A stretch of 64,000 bases of DNA from Jeongeupia sp. HS-3 (GCF_015140455.1 NZ_AP024094.1:3162001-3226000); one strand, 5' to 3'. Counted from the first letter of the stretch, positions 26,024 to 35,580 are shown. A program made the numbers and translations. The notes: generated by a model not told the origin, from the letters alone.

Positions 26024-27538
26024 TTATCGCAGCCACAACGTCAGTAACAAGCCCGCCAGCAGCGCGGCGATCGCGCCCAGCAGCCAGTTGCGTTTTTTCT
26101 GTTCCCACATCAGCCCCTGATAGCCGGTGACCATCAGCTCGACATGGTTGGCGCTGGCGATCTCGTTCAGTTTGCGCGGCAGCGTCGGCAGCATCGCCGC
26201 CCACTGCGGTGCCTCGTGCTTGAGATTGCGCACCAGCGCGCGCCAGCCGATCTGTTCGTTCATCCAGCGCTCGAGGAAGGGCTTGGCTGTGTCCCACAGA
26301 TCCAGGTCAGGGTCGAGCTGGCGACCGAGGCCTTCAATGTTGAGCAGCGTTTTTTGCAGCAGCACCAGTTGCGGCTGGATTTCGACGTTGAAGCGCCGGC
26401 TGGTTTCGAACAGGCGCAGCAGGATCTGGCCGAACGAGATCTGCGAGATCGGCTTGTCGAAGATCGGCTCGCACACGGTGCGTACCGCGGCTTCGAGTTC
26501 CTCGACCCGGGTATCCTTGGGTACCCAGCCCGATTCGATGTGGGCGCTGGCGACGCGGCGATAATCTCGGTTGAAGAAGGCGAGGAAATTGATCGCCAGA
26601 TACTGTTTATCCACATCCGAGAGGTTGCCGACGATGCCGAAATCCAGCGCGATATAGCGGTTGTCAGCGGCGACGAAGATATTGCCCGGATGCATGTCGG
26701 CGTGGAAAAAACCGTCGCGGAACACTTGGGTAAAGAAGATCTCCACCCCGTAGCGGCCGAGTTTCTTCAGGTCGATCCCGGCGGCGCGCAGCGCGTCGAT
26801 GTGGCTGATCGGCGTGCCGTCCATCCATTCCAGCGTCAGTACCTCGCGACTGGTCCAGTCGTAGAACACTTCGGGAACGATCAGCTGGCTTGAACCAATG
26901 AAATTGCGCCGCAGCTGGCTGGCGTTGCCGGCCTCGATCATCAGGTCGAGTTCGTCGTGCAGGTACTTGTCGAATTCGGCGACCACTTCTTTGGGTCGCA
27001 GCCGCTTGCCGTCGGCGGACAGCCGTTCCACCAGTCCCGCCATGACCCGCATCAGCGCCAGATCGGATTCGATCACCGGCAGGATGTCCGGGCGCAAGAC
27101 CTTGACCGCGACGGCACGGCCGTTTGGTAACGTGGCGCGGTGCACTTGCGCGATCGAGGCGCTGGCAACCGGGGTGCGATCAAAATCGGCGTACAGCATG
27201 GCCAGCGGCTTGCCCAAGCCCGCTTCGATCACCGCGACGGCGGTGTCGCCCGAGAACGGAGGGACGCGATCTTGCAGCAAGGCCAGTTCATCGGCGATGT
27301 CCGTAGGCAACAAATCGCGGCGCGTTGACAGCACCTGGCCGAATTTGACGAAAATCGGCCCGAGGTCTTCCAGTGCCAGTCGCAGCCGCTCGCCGCGCGG
27401 TTTGTCGAGCTTGCGCCAGAAGCAGGCGGCGTTGATCAGCTTGCGCAGGCCATGTGTGCGTTCATGACCGAGCAGGAATTCATCGAGCCCGTAGGCGATG
27501 ACGACCCGGACAATTTTGGCAAAGCGGAGCAGACGCAT
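26024..27538 (-). CDS. ubiB: Ubiquinone biosynthesis regulatory protein kinase UbiB
   Basis: A 504-residue atypical kinase/ATPase of the UbiB (ABC1/ADCK) family required for ubiquinone biosynthesis at the inner membrane. The family KxGQ motif is in [16 protein letters not shown] (near residue 68); the Ala-rich loop is [24 protein letters not shown]; the catalytic and metal motifs are [12 protein letters not shown] and [10 protein letters not shown]. Two C-terminal hydrophobic helices ([20 protein letters not shown]) anchor it. The start shares one base with the ubiJ stop (TGATG), indicating coupled translation. Confidence 0.96.
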   Translation of the reverse strand: MRLLRFAKIVRVVIAYGLDEFLLGHERTHGLRKLINAACFWRKLDKPRGERLRLALEDLGPIFVKFGQVLSTRRDLLPTDIADELALLQDRVPPFSGDTAVAVIEAGLGKPLAMLYADFDRTPVASASIAQVHRATLPNGRAVAVKVLRPDILPVIESDLALMRVMAGLVERLSADGKRLRPKEVVAEFDKYLHDELDLMIEAGNASQLRRNFIGSSQLIVPEVFYDWTSREVLTLEWMDGTPISHIDALRAAGIDLKKLGRYGVEIFFTQVFRDGFFHADMHPGNIFVAADNRYIALDFGIVGNLSDVDKQYLAINFLAFFNRDYRRVASAHIESGWVPKDTRVEELEAAVRTVCEPIFDKPISQISFGQILLRLFETSRRFNVEIQPQLVLLQKTLLNIEGLGRQLDPDLDLWDTAKPFLERWMNEQIGWRALVRNLKHEAPQWAAMLPTLPRKLNEIASANHVELMVTGYQGLMWEQKKRNWLLGAIAALLAGLLLTLWLR

Positions 27539-28095
27539 CAGCGGTATTTCTTTTCGAGCAGTTCGAGTCGTTTATTCAGGCGTTCGACATCATCGCGCAG
27601 TACATCGACGCCACCGAAGTGGCGGCCGGCATCATGCTTGTGGGCGAGCAGCGGTGCTTCATCTCGCCAGTATTCGATCAGATGCGCAGCCATGCGGGCG
27701 CCGATGGCGCCGGGAATGCCGCCGACCTTGCCGGCGAGCCAGACGACGCGGTGCGCGGCAACGTCGCCGACCAAGGTCGACAGCGATTCGGCGGTTTCCC
27801 AGCGCACCAGCCCCAGCGTGCGGCCGACACCGGCGGCCAGATGCTGGTCGCCGACAAGCAGCAGCTGGCGCTGTGCGCCGGTGCGGTCGAACGGCAGGGT
27901 CATGAAGAAGCGCAGCCCCAGCGCCAGCGTTGCCTCGGGCTCGGCATCGCGGGCAACAAAGCGGCCGGCTTCAATGGCCAGCGTGGCCGACATCACCGGG
28001 AACACCAGCCTGATCACCCGGCCATCGAAGCGTGCCAGTTCGGCACGGGCCGCGGCGTCGTGATCGAACAGGCGGTTGAGCAGGCCGGCCAGCAT
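27538..28095 (-). CDS. ubiJ: Ubiquinone biosynthesis accessory factor UbiJ
   Basis: A 185-residue protein with an N-terminal SCP2 lipid-binding domain ([20 protein letters not shown]) and a C-terminal coiled coil ([18 protein letters not shown]). UbiJ binds the hydrophobic ubiquinone intermediates and scaffolds the soluble Ubi complex. It sits between ubiE and ubiB, sharing one base with each neighbour (TGATG at both ends), exactly the order seen in E. coli ubiE-ubiJ-ubiB. Confidence 0.93.
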   Translation of the reverse strand: MLAGLLNRLFDHDAAARAELARFDGRVIRLVFPVMSATLAIEAGRFVARDAEPEATLALGLRFFMTLPFDRTGAQRQLLLVGDQHLAAGVGRTLGLVRWETAESLSTLVGDVAAHRVVWLAGKVGGIPGAIGARMAAHLIEYWRDEAPLLAHKHDAGRHFGGVDVLRDDVERLNKRLELLEKKYR

Positions 28096-28832
28096 CAGAA
28101 CTTGTAGCCCTTGTGCAGCGCGACGATGCCGGCGCTCATATTGTGATATTCGACGCGGCCAAAGCCGACGTCCTGCATCAGCGTTTTCAGCGTTTCCTGA
28201 TCCGGGTGCATGCGGATCGATTCGGCCAGATACTGATACGAATCGGCATCGTTGGTGATCAGCTTGCCCATCAACGGCAGCAGCTTGAACGAGTACAAGT
28301 CATACACCGGCTTGACCGGCGCCCAGACCTTGGAGAATTCCAGCACCAGCAGACGGCCGCCGGGTTTGAGCACCCGGTGCATTTCGGCCAGTGCCTTGTC
28401 CTTGTGGGTCATGTTGCGCAGGCCGAAGGCGACCGAGACGATGTCGAAGTAGTTGTCCGGGAAGGGCAGCTTTTCGGCATCGCACTGCGCGGTCGGCACG
28501 GCGAAACCGGCGTCGAGCAGGCGGTCTCGGCCGACGCCGAGCATCGAGCTATTGATGTCGGTCAGCCAGACCTGGCCGGTCTTGCCGACTTTCTTCGAGA
28601 AGGCCTTGGACAGATCGCCAGTGCCGCCGGCGATATCAAGCACGCGGTTGCCCGGTCGGGCGCCGCTGGTTTCGATGGTGAAGAACTTCCAGGCGCGGTG
28701 CAGGCCGGCGCTCATCAGATCGTTCATCACATCGTATTTCTGCGCGACCGAATGGAAGACTTCGGCGACTTTTTGCGCCTTGTCCGATTCGTTGACGGTC
28801 TTGTAGCCGAAATGGGTTTGTTGTTCAGTCAT
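28095..28832 (-). CDS. ubiE: Ubiquinone/menaquinone biosynthesis C-methyltransferase UbiE
   Basis: A 245-residue SAM-dependent C-methyltransferase for the ring methylation of demethylubiquinol precursors (and menaquinone where made). Signatures: [20 protein letters not shown] at the N-terminus, SAM motif [18 protein letters not shown], then [20 protein letters not shown] and [12 protein letters not shown]. The start [11 protein letters not shown] lies 32 bp after the DUF971 gene. The gene heads the coupled ubiE-ubiJ-ubiB set. Confidence 0.97.
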   Translation of the reverse strand: MTEQQTHFGYKTVNESDKAQKVAEVFHSVAQKYDVMNDLMSAGLHRAWKFFTIETSGARPGNRVLDIAGGTGDLSKAFSKKVGKTGQVWLTDINSSMLGVGRDRLLDAGFAVPTAQCDAEKLPFPDNYFDIVSVAFGLRNMTHKDKALAEMHRVLKPGGRLLVLEFSKVWAPVKPVYDLYSFKLLPLMGKLITNDADSYQYLAESIRMHPDQETLKTLMQDVGFGRVEYHNMSAGIVALHKGYKF

Positions 28833-28864
28833 GGGTCACCCGGTCAATCAAGGTCAAATCAATA

Positions 28865-29299
28865 TCAGTCGTGGCGCTGCGGAGCACGGCTGGCGTTATC
28901 CAATCGATCGCGGCTGGCGTTACTCGATTGATCACGGCTGGCACCGTGGGCCGTGAGCTTGTCGAGGTAGTCCTGCCACAGCGTCGTCTGGTCACGGCCC
29001 AGCTCGAACAGCCAGTCCCACGAATACAGCCCGGAATCGTGGCCATCGTCAAACACCAGTTTCACCGCGTAATTGCCGACCGGCTCGATCGCGACGATGT
29101 TGACCTCGCGCTTGCCGGTCTGCAGCACGCCGGGGCCGGCGCCATGGCCGCGCACTTCGGCCGACGGGCTGTAAACGCGCAGGTATTCGCAGGGCAGCGA
29201 AAATGCCGAGCCATCGTCAAAAGCGATGTCGAGCATGCGTGCGCCCTGATGCAATGTCAGTGCCGTCGGTTGCGGCGTATTCGGTTTGAGTCCGGCCAT
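28865..29299 (-). CDS. DUF971 protein (gamma-butyrobetaine hydroxylase-like N-terminal domain)
   Basis: A 144-residue protein with the DUF971/GBBH-like N-terminal fold: LTLHQGARMLDIAFDDGSAF, LPCEYLRVYSPSAEVRGHG, and GNYAVKLVFDDGHDSGLYSW near the end of the domain. In betaproteobacteria it regularly precedes ubiE, as here; the exact function is unknown but iron-sulfur links have been proposed. The ATG at 29299 (MAGLKPNTPQPT) fits relatives. The last 26 residues contain an imperfect eight-residue repeat, ASRDQSSN / ASRDRLDN / ASRAPQRHD, encoded by a 24-bp DNA repeat, which appears to be an expansion of the usual short ending. Confidence 0.9.
   Translation of the reverse strand: MAGLKPNTPQPTALTLHQGARMLDIAFDDGSAFSLPCEYLRVYSPSAEVRGHGAGPGVLQTGKREVNIVAIEPVGNYAVKLVFDDGHDSGLYSWDWLFELGRDQTTLWQDYLDKLTAHGASRDQSSNASRDRLDNASRAPQRHD
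28887..28942 (-). repeat. 24-bp tandem repeat in the 3' end of the DUF971 gene
   Basis: Three units on the plus strand begin CGGCTGGC at 28887, 28911 and 28935; the first two are CGGCTGGCGTTATCCAATCG and CGGCTGGCGTTACTCGATTG plus four bases. The third is truncated. The period of 24 keeps the reading frame and repeats eight residues. Confidence 0.85.
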
Positions 29300-29396
29300 G
29301 AAGAATCCGGGAGCTGGAAATAGACTGCAATGATAGCGCGAGCGGGCAGGGGCGTCGCGGCCGCATCGTCTTGCTAAAGACGTCAGCGGATGCAAC

Positions 29397-29414
29397 TTGT
29401 AATATTAAGTTCAC
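29397..29414 (+). promoter_or_regulatory. Possible Pho box upstream of phoB
   Basis: TTGTAATATTAAGTTCAC, 50 bp upstream of the phoB start. The first half TTGTAAT matches the Pho-box half CTGTCAT at 5 of 7 positions; the second half AGTTCAC fits poorly. PhoB autoregulation is usual, but this match alone is weak. Confidence 0.35.
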
Positions 29415-29464
29415 ACGAAGGCATTACGCTCGCCACAAACCACGAAATGCCAACTGGGAATCCC

Positions 29465-30154
29465 ATGCCTGCGAATATCCTGCTCGTCGAAGACGAACCC
29501 GCCATCCAGGAGTTGATTGCGTTCAACCTCACCCAGGCGGGGCATCACGTGATGCGTGCCGACTCGGTCGAGAGCGCGATGGGCATCGTGCGCAATGCGC
29601 TGCCCGATCTGATCCTGCTCGACTGGATGCTGCCGGGCATGTCCGGCATCGATTTCGCCAAGAAGTTGCGTGCCGAAGAGCGCACCAAGACCATTCCGCT
29701 GATCATGCTTACCGCTCGTTCGGACGAGCAGGACAAGATCATCGGCCTTGAAACCGGTGCCGACGACTACATCACCAAGCCGTTCAGCCCGCGCGAACTG
29801 CAGGCCCGCATCAAGGCGGTGCTGCGCCGCCGCTCGCCGCAGATCACCGACGATGTGGTCGAGGTGCAAGGATTAAGGCTTGATCCGACCACGCACCGTG
29901 TTACCGGGCACGGCAAGCCGCTTGATCTGGGGCCGACCGAGTTCCGGCTGTTGCATTTCTTCATGACCCACGCCGAGCGCGTGCACTCGCGGGCGCAGCT
30001 GCTCGATCAGGTCTGGGGCGATCACGTGTTCGTCGAGGAACGCACCGTTGACGTGCATATCCGCCGGCTGCGCTCGGCGCTGGAATCCTCGGGTTTCGAT
30101 ACGCTGATCCAGACGGTACGCGGCACCGGTTATCGTTTCTCGGCGCAGCAATAA
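29465..30154 (+). CDS. phoB: Phosphate regulon response regulator PhoB
   Basis: A 229-residue OmpR-type response regulator controlling phosphate-starvation genes. Receiver domain 1-120: acidic pair in LLVEDEPAI, phospho-acceptor Asp in [10 protein letters not shown], Thr in [10 protein letters not shown] and Lys in [11 protein letters not shown]. Winged-helix DNA-binding domain 130-229 with [17 protein letters not shown] and the recognition region [14 protein letters not shown], ending RGTGYRFS. The start [11 protein letters not shown] at 29465 matches PhoB proteins; two upstream ATGs would add 7 or 25 residues. phoR follows 105 bp later. Confidence 0.95.
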   Translation: MPANILLVEDEPAIQELIAFNLTQAGHHVMRADSVESAMGIVRNALPDLILLDWMLPGMSGIDFAKKLRAEERTKTIPLIMLTARSDEQDKIIGLETGADDYITKPFSPRELQARIKAVLRRRSPQITDDVVEVQGLRLDPTTHRVTGHGKPLDLGPTEFRLLHFFMTHAERVHSRAQLLDQVWGDHVFVEERTVDVHIRRLRSALESSGFDTLIQTVRGTGYRFSAQQ

Positions 30155-30184
30155 GCACGACAGGCCTTCGCGCCGTAACGATTT

Positions 30185-30212
30185 GGCATCGCCGCGGCAA
30201 GGCTGCGGTGCC
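30185..30212 (+). other. Hairpin in the phoB-phoR gap
   Basis: GGCATCGCCGC and GCTGCGGTGCC pair over 11 positions (two G-T or mismatched pairs) around a 6-base loop in the 105-bp gap between phoB and phoR. There is no T run, so it is not a terminator; it may be a processing site or attenuate phoR relative to phoB. Confidence 0.4.
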
Positions 30213-30259
30213 ACAATTCATGAACGTCATACTACGGACGCGCTTGGCGCCCCTTTCTC

Positions 30260-31552
30260 ATGCTCTGGCTGCGCTCCCTGATTTACTACCTCTCGATCAC
30301 ACTGGTCGCGCTGTTCATCGGCGCGGTCGCCGGCACCGAATGGGGTTTGATATTCGCGCTGGTCGTCGTTGGCGGCTCGGCGCTGTTTCACGTCTATAAC
30401 CTCGGCCGGCTGTACCGCTGGTTGCTGGATCCGCACGTCGACAAGGTGCCGTCGAGCTTTTTGCTGTGGCAAGACCTGTTCGACAAGCTATACGACCAAG
30501 TCCGCTTGCAGAAAAAACAGCAAGAGCGGCTGGCCGCGACGCTGGAGCGCTTTACCAGCGCAGGCGAAGCATTGCCCGACGGGGTGCTGATCCTCGACGA
30601 GCACGACCGGATCGAATGGTGCAATCAGGCGGCGACCCAGCATCTGGGGATCGACCGGGTTGGCGATGTCTGGCAAGTGATCACCAACATCATCCGCCAG
30701 CCCAGCCTGCGCGATTACCTGCGCAGCCAGGATTTCGCCCACCCGCTGATGCTGCGGCTGACGCGCCCGCTCGATCAGGTGCTGACGGTACAGATGGTGC
30801 CGTTCGACTCGACCCGCAAACTCTTGCTGAGCCGGGACATCACCCAGCTCGACCGCATCCAGACCGTGCATCGCGATTTTATCGCCAACGTCTCGCACGA
30901 GCTGCGTACGCCCTTGACCGTGGTCGGCGGTTTTATCGAAACCATGATCGATATGCCCGACGTCGACACCCAGACGCGCAACAGGCATCTGGAACTGATG
31001 TATGACCAGACGCAGCGGATGCAGCGACTGGTCGACGATCTGCTGACGCTCTCGCGGCTCGAGAACGGCATGCAGATGAAGGAAGAAGAAGTCGATGTGC
31101 CGCAGTTGATGCGCTTGCTGGCGGTCGAGGCCGAGGGGCTGTCGCAAGGCCGGCATACCGTGGCGATCGGCTCCATCGTGCCGGCGCGGCTGATCGGCAA
31201 TCACGACGAGCTGCATTCGGCCTTCGGCAATCTGGTCTCGAACGCGATCCGCTATACCCCGAACGGCGGCACCATTACGCTGCACTGGCGCATCGATAAC
31301 GGCCAGCCGGTATTCGCGGTGCAGGACACCGGCATCGGCATCGCGCCCGAACATGTGCCGCGACTGACCGAGCGCTTTTACCGTGTCGACCGCGGTCGCT
31401 CGCGCTCGACCGGCGGCACCGGTCTCGGTCTGGCCATCGTCAAACACATCCTGCAACGGCATCAGGCGCAGATGGCGATCCAGTCCAAACTGGGGCAGGG
31501 CAGTGAATTCTCGGTGCGCTTTCCGATGCAGCGTTTGCTGGCCGAATGCTGA
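30260..31552 (+). CDS. phoR: Phosphate regulon sensor histidine kinase PhoR
   Basis: A 430-residue membrane histidine kinase partner of PhoB. Two N-terminal helices (about 5-45, SLIYYLSITLVALFIGAVAG and WGLIFALVVVGGSALFH), a DUF3329-like linker, a PAS domain about 95-190 (LPDGVLILDEHDRIEWCNQA), the HisKA phospho-acceptor FIANVSHELRTPLTVVGGF (His about 213) and a HATPase domain with NLVSNAIRYTPNG, DTGIGIAPEH and GGTGLGLAIVKH. No large periplasmic loop is present, as expected for PhoR, which senses through the Pst/PhoU system. Confidence 0.94.
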   Translation: MLWLRSLIYYLSITLVALFIGAVAGTEWGLIFALVVVGGSALFHVYNLGRLYRWLLDPHVDKVPSSFLLWQDLFDKLYDQVRLQKKQQERLAATLERFTSAGEALPDGVLILDEHDRIEWCNQAATQHLGIDRVGDVWQVITNIIRQPSLRDYLRSQDFAHPLMLRLTRPLDQVLTVQMVPFDSTRKLLLSRDITQLDRIQTVHRDFIANVSHELRTPLTVVGGFIETMIDMPDVDTQTRNRHLELMYDQTQRMQRLVDDLLTLSRLENGMQMKEEEVDVPQLMRLLAVEAEGLSQGRHTVAIGSIVPARLIGNHDELHSAFGNLVSNAIRYTPNGGTITLHWRIDNGQPVFAVQDTGIGIAPEHVPRLTERFYRVDRGRSRSTGGTGLGLAIVKHILQRHQAQMAIQSKLGQGSEFSVRFPMQRLLAEC

Positions 31553-31745
31553 GCGCGTAGTCAACAGGGGTAGCTACCTAGCTCGGCGTCGGTGGTTTTC
31601 TGGCACAATTAAATGACGCCCGCAGCCGGGCACTTTGCCTCAGCGCAATGTCTAATTCCATGCCGCTGTCAGATAATGCGCGCTGACGCCCTTCCGGCAG
31701 GAGCCGGTGCTGGCGGCCTTCCCTTCATCGTATGAGGATCACGTT

Positions 31746-32825
31746 ATGAGCAACATCGCTGCCATCAAGCCCTTCGGTCAACGCATCTGGCTGGACAATC
31801 TGTCCCGCGGTTTGCTGAAGTCTGGCGCCCTGCAGAAACTGATCGACGAAGACGGCATTGCTGGCGTGACTTCCAACCCGGCTATTTTCTACAAGTCGAT
31901 TTCGTCCGACCCGCTTTACGCCGGCGATCTGGCCGAATTGAAGAAGCAAAACATCAGCGCCGAAGCGCGTTACGAAGCGCTGGTGGTGCCGGATATCCAG
32001 GCAACGTGCGATCTGACCCGCCCGCTGTACGACAATTCCAAGGGCCTGGACGGTTACGTCAGCCTCGAAGTGTCGCCGCATCTGGCCAATGACACCCTCG
32101 GCACCATCGCCGCGGCCAAGCGCCTGTGGGCCGAGATCAATCGCCCGAACGCGATGATCAAGGTGCCGGCGACGCACGCCGGCGTGCTGGCGTTCGAACA
32201 ACTGATCGCCGCCGGCATCAATGTCAATATCACGCTGATGTTCAGCCTCAAGCAAACCGACGACGTGCTGACCGCGTACATCCGCGGCCTCGAAGCGCGC
32301 GCCGCCGCCGGTCTGCCGGTCGACCATGTGCAAGCCGTGGCTTCGGTGTTCCTGTCACGCGTCGACGTGCTGCTCGACAAGCAGCTCGACGCCATCGGCA
32401 CGCCGGAAGCGCTGGCACTGCGCGGCAAGAGCGCCATCGCCTTCGTCAAGGTTGCTTACCAGCACTACAAGCAGTTGTTCCACGGCACCCGTTTCGAGAA
32501 GCTCAAGGCACTGGGCGCGCATCCGCAGCGTCTGCTGTGGGCGTCGACCGGTACCAAGAACGCCGCCTACTCGGACGTGCTCTACGTTGAAGAGCTGGTC
32601 GGCCCGGAAACCGTCAACACCGTGCCGGATGGCACGCTCGATGCGTTCCGCGATCACGGCGTGGCCGCGAACAAGCTCGACACCCAGATCGACGATGCGG
32701 TGCGGACGCTGGCGGCGCTGCGCAAGCTCGGCTTCGACTTCAACCTCGTCGGCGAGCAACTGCAGTCCGAAGGCCTGAAGCTGTTCGATGACGCATTCGA
32801 CAAGCTGCTGGAACTGACCGCTTAA
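31746..32825 (+). CDS. tal: Transaldolase
   Basis: A 359-residue transaldolase of the longer Tal subfamily, moving a dihydroxyacetone unit between sedoheptulose 7-phosphate and glyceraldehyde 3-phosphate in the pentose phosphate pathway. Motifs: GVTSNPAIFYKSIS, DGYVSLEVSPHLANDT, MIKVPATHAG with the Schiff-base lysine, NVNITLMFSLKQTDDV and RLLWASTGTKNAAYSDV. The ATG at 31746 has GAGGA eight bases upstream; an earlier in-frame start adds 13 residues with no family similarity. Stands alone between phoR and a terminator. Confidence 0.96.
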   Translation: MSNIAAIKPFGQRIWLDNLSRGLLKSGALQKLIDEDGIAGVTSNPAIFYKSISSDPLYAGDLAELKKQNISAEARYEALVVPDIQATCDLTRPLYDNSKGLDGYVSLEVSPHLANDTLGTIAAAKRLWAEINRPNAMIKVPATHAGVLAFEQLIAAGINVNITLMFSLKQTDDVLTAYIRGLEARAAAGLPVDHVQAVASVFLSRVDVLLDKQLDAIGTPEALALRGKSAIAFVKVAYQHYKQLFHGTRFEKLKALGAHPQRLLWASTGTKNAAYSDVLYVEELVGPETVNTVPDGTLDAFRDHGVAANKLDTQIDDAVRTLAALRKLGFDFNLVGEQLQSEGLKLFDDAFDKLLELTA

Positions 32826-32844
32826 GTTCTGCGGTCGAAAAAAA

Positions 32845-32875
32845 AACAGCCCGTCCGGTTACCCGGCGGGCTGTT
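32845..32875. terminator. Bidirectional terminator between tal and ntrC
   Basis: AACAGCCCG ... CGGGCTGTT form a 9-bp stem extended by CCGG/CCGG around a short loop; a nine-A run precedes it, giving a T run for the leftward ntrC transcript, and TTCTGTTTT follows for tal. Confidence 0.88.
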
Positions 32876-32904
32876 CTGTTTTGGGGCCAGCCCGGCGCGG
32901 CAGG

Positions 32905-34305
32905 CTAGAGCGCGTCTTCCATTCCCAACTCCTGAATCTTGCGCGTCAGCGTGTTGCGGCCCCAGCCCAGGAGTTCGGCCGCTTCGATGCGCTTGCCGCC
33001 GGTATGCGTCAGTGCCTGCACGATCACGGTACGCTCGAAGGCGGGGACGATATCGTCGAGTACGCGCGCATCGCCGCGCGCGAGTCGCAATGCGATTTCC
33101 TGCGCCAGTAGCCGGCGCCAGTCGCCACTGCCGACGGTTTCGCTGCCGGCGTGATTATCGACGAGCTCGGGCGGCAGATCGTTGACGGTGACCACCGCGC
33201 CGGGCGCCATCACGGTGATCCAGTGGCAGAGGTTTTCCAGCTGGCGCACATTGCCGGGGAAAGAAAAGCCGCCCAGCTTGGCCATCGCTTCGTCAGACAG
33301 GCGCTTGGCGTCGACACCGAGCTCGGACGCCGAGCGGCCGAGGAAGTAGCGCGCCAGCAGCGGAATGTCCTCGCGCCGCTCGCGCAGCGCCGGCAGCCGC
33401 AGCCGGATCACGTTGAGGCGGTGGTAAAGGTCTTCGCGGAACACGCCGTCCTTGACCCGGGTTTCCAGATCCTGATGTGTCGCGGTGATCACGCGCACAT
33501 TGGCCTTGATCGGCGAGTGGCCGCCGACACGGTAGAAAAAGCCGTCTGACAGCACGCGCAGCAGCCGCGTCTGCAGATCGAAAGGCATGTCGCCGATTTC
33601 ATCGAGGAACAGCGTGCCGCCCTCGGCCTGCTCGAAGCGCCCGGTGCGGCGGGCGTCGGCGCCGGTGAACGCGCCGCGCTCGTGGCCGAACAGCTCGGAT
33701 TCGAGCAGGTCTTTCGGGATCGCCGCCGAGTTGATCGCGATGAACGGCTTGGCCGCACGCGGGCTGTGGCGGTGCAGCGCGCGGGCGACCAGTTCCTTGC
33801 CCGAGCCCGATTCGCCGGTGATCAGCACCGTGGCCGCCGACTGGCTCAGCCGGCCGATGGCGCGGAACACATCCTGCATCGCCGGCGCCTGGCCGAGGAT
33901 GTCCGGCGCGGTGAGCGGGACGATGTCGTCGCCGAGCTGGCGCTCGCCTTCCTGCATCGCGCGGCGGATCAGCGCGACCGCGGCATCGACGTCGAAGGGC
34001 TTGGGCAGGTATTCAAACGCGCCGGCCTGAAACGCCGAGACCGCGCTGTCCAGATCCGAATGCGCGGTCATGATGATGACCGGCAGGCCGGGGTGATCCT
34101 GTTTGACGCGCTCCAGAAAGCTCAGCCCCGATTCGCCGGGCATGCGGATATCGCTGACGATGGCCGCCGGGGTCGAGCGCGCCAGCGCGTCGATGGCTTC
34201 GGTGGCCGAACTGAAGGTGGCGTGGTCGATACCATCGCGTGTCAGTGCTTTTTCGAAGACCCAGCGAATCGAGCGGTCATCGTCGATGATCCAGACGGTA
34301 CTCAC
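32905..34305 (-). CDS. ntrC: Nitrogen regulation response regulator NtrC
   Basis: A 466-residue sigma-54 enhancer-binding activator. Receiver domain 1-120 (VWIIDDDRSI, phospho-Asp in AAIVSDIRMPG, PKPFDVDAAV); AAA+ domain 140-370 with Walker A GESGSGKELVARALHRHS, the sigma-54 contact loop ERGAFTGAD and Walker B GGTLFLDEIGDMP; C-terminal Fis-type helix-turn-helix with GWGRNTLTRKIQELG. It overlaps ntrB by 4 bp, so both are translated together. It is the likely activator of the sigma-54 promoters upstream of ntrB and glnA. Confidence 0.96.
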   Translation of the reverse strand: MSTVWIIDDDRSIRWVFEKALTRDGIDHATFSSATEAIDALARSTPAAIVSDIRMPGESGLSFLERVKQDHPGLPVIIMTAHSDLDSAVSAFQAGAFEYLPKPFDVDAAVALIRRAMQEGERQLGDDIVPLTAPDILGQAPAMQDVFRAIGRLSQSAATVLITGESGSGKELVARALHRHSPRAAKPFIAINSAAIPKDLLESELFGHERGAFTGADARRTGRFEQAEGGTLFLDEIGDMPFDLQTRLLRVLSDGFFYRVGGHSPIKANVRVITATHQDLETRVKDGVFREDLYHRLNVIRLRLPALRERREDIPLLARYFLGRSASELGVDAKRLSDEAMAKLGGFSFPGNVRQLENLCHWITVMAPGAVVTVNDLPPELVDNHAGSETVGSGDWRRLLAQEIALRLARGDARVLDDIVPAFERTVIVQALTHTGGKRIEAAELLGWGRNTLTRKIQELGMEDAL

Positions 34306-35378
34306 GATGTGCTTCCTTGTATCGGTGTGGCCGCCTGCCAGCCATTGAGCGGCAGGTGCAGCGTAAAGCAGGTATCGCCGGGGCGGCTGTCGAACTCGAT
34401 GGTGCCGCGATGCTGGCTGACGAAGGTGTGCGCCAGATGCAGGCCAATGCCGGTGCCGCCGGGGCGACCGGAGACCAGCGGGTAGAACAGCGTATCTTTC
34501 AACTGCTCGGGAATGCCGGGGCCGTTGTCGTGAATCTGTACCTGAATCGCCAGTGGAAAGCGCTGACGGTTCAGCGTGACCTGCCGCGCCACGCGGGTGC
34601 GCAGTACGATCTCGCCGACGCCGGCCATCGCCTGCACGGCGTTGCGGACAATATTGAGCAGCGCCTGAATCAGTTGCTCGCGGTCGCCGATCAGATTGGG
34701 CAGGCTGGTGTCGTAATCGCGCCGTACCGCCAGGCCGTTCGGCGTCTCGGCGAGCACCACGCTGCGTACGCGCTCAAGCACCTCGTGAATCGACAGCTCG
34801 GACAACTGCGGCAGCCGGTGCGGCGTCAGCAGCCGGTCGAGCAGGCTTTGCAGCCGTTGCGATTCCTCGATGATGACCTGGGTGTATTCCTTCAGGTGCG
34901 GGCTCGGCAACTCGCTCGACAAAAGCTGTGCCGCGCCACGGATGCCGCCGAGCGGATTCTTGATTTCATGCGCCAGATTGCGGATCAACTCGCGGTTGGC
35001 CAATTGCTGCGCTTGCAGTCGCTCTTCGTTGGCGATGCGGCGCTGCTGGTCGATCTGACGGATTTCGACCAGCGCCAGCGTTTGCTTGGCGCGCTCGATC
35101 GGGCCGGCCGTCAGCGTCACATAGATTTCGCCCTGCGGCACCGGCAACAGCAGCTCGTATTCGGTGATGCTGACGTTTCTGGCCAGCGCCGTGCCGACCG
35201 CGGCGACGACGGCGCTTTCGGGCGACAGGCAAGCGGCCAGCGACAGGCCGAGCTGGTCGTCCTTGAGGCCGAACAGGTCGTGTGCAGCCGGGTTGAAATA
35301 CACCAGCGTGCCATCGTTGGAAGTGGCGAGGATCGCCGCCTCCAGATAATCGAGGCCGCAAAAATGGGGGTCGTGCAT
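34302..35378 (-). CDS. ntrB: Nitrogen regulation sensor kinase NtrB
   Basis: A 358-residue soluble histidine kinase/phosphatase controlled by PII. PAS domain about 12-115 (AAILATSNDGTLVYFNPAAH), HisKA with NLAHEIKNPLGGIRGAAQLL (His near 137), and HATPase with LNIVRNAVQAM, DNGPGIPEQ and GGTGIGLHLAH. No membrane helix. ATG 35378 (MHDPHFCGLD) is preferred to the GTG at 35387. The promoter region upstream carries a near-perfect sigma-54 site and an NtrC-type palindrome. Confidence 0.95.
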   Translation of the reverse strand: MHDPHFCGLDYLEAAILATSNDGTLVYFNPAAHDLFGLKDDQLGLSLAACLSPESAVVAAVGTALARNVSITEYELLLPVPQGEIYVTLTAGPIERAKQTLALVEIRQIDQQRRIANEERLQAQQLANRELIRNLAHEIKNPLGGIRGAAQLLSSELPSPHLKEYTQVIIEESQRLQSLLDRLLTPHRLPQLSELSIHEVLERVRSVVLAETPNGLAVRRDYDTSLPNLIGDREQLIQALLNIVRNAVQAMAGVGEIVLRTRVARQVTLNRQRFPLAIQVQIHDNGPGIPEQLKDTLFYPLVSGRPGGTGIGLHLAHTFVSQHRGTIEFDSRPGDTCFTLHLPLNGWQAATPIQGSTS

Positions 35379-35414
35379 GCTAGGCACCGTGGCATGGATG
35401 ACATGCCTTCACTA

Positions 35415-35431
35415 AGCAATTACCGCGCCAG
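35415..35431 (-). promoter_or_regulatory. Sigma-54 promoter of ntrBC
   Basis: On the minus strand CTGGCGCGGTAATTGCT matches the -24/-12 consensus YTGGCACGRNNNTTGCW at all fixed positions but one. Transcription would start about 25 bp before the ntrB ATG at 35378. Confidence 0.8.
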
Positions 35432-35480
35432 CTGTGTTGGCGCGGATTGCCTGGCGGGCAGATTCATCACGATTGATGGT

Positions 35481-35497
35481 TGCACCATCTTAGTGCA
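35481..35497. promoter_or_regulatory. NtrC-binding site upstream of ntrB
   Basis: TGCACCATCTTAGTGCA fits the NtrC consensus TGCACC-N5-GGTGCA with one mismatch. It lies about 50 bp upstream of the sigma-54 promoter, the usual distance for an enhancer. A poorer half-site (GGCGCA at 35551-35556) lies further upstream. Confidence 0.75.
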
Positions 35498-35580
35498 TTC
35501 ATCCGTTTGTGCGGGCCGGAATGCAGCAGCGAGCACGGTGCGTCCATTTTGGCGCATGCCAGGTGGGGGGCGACGGGGGC

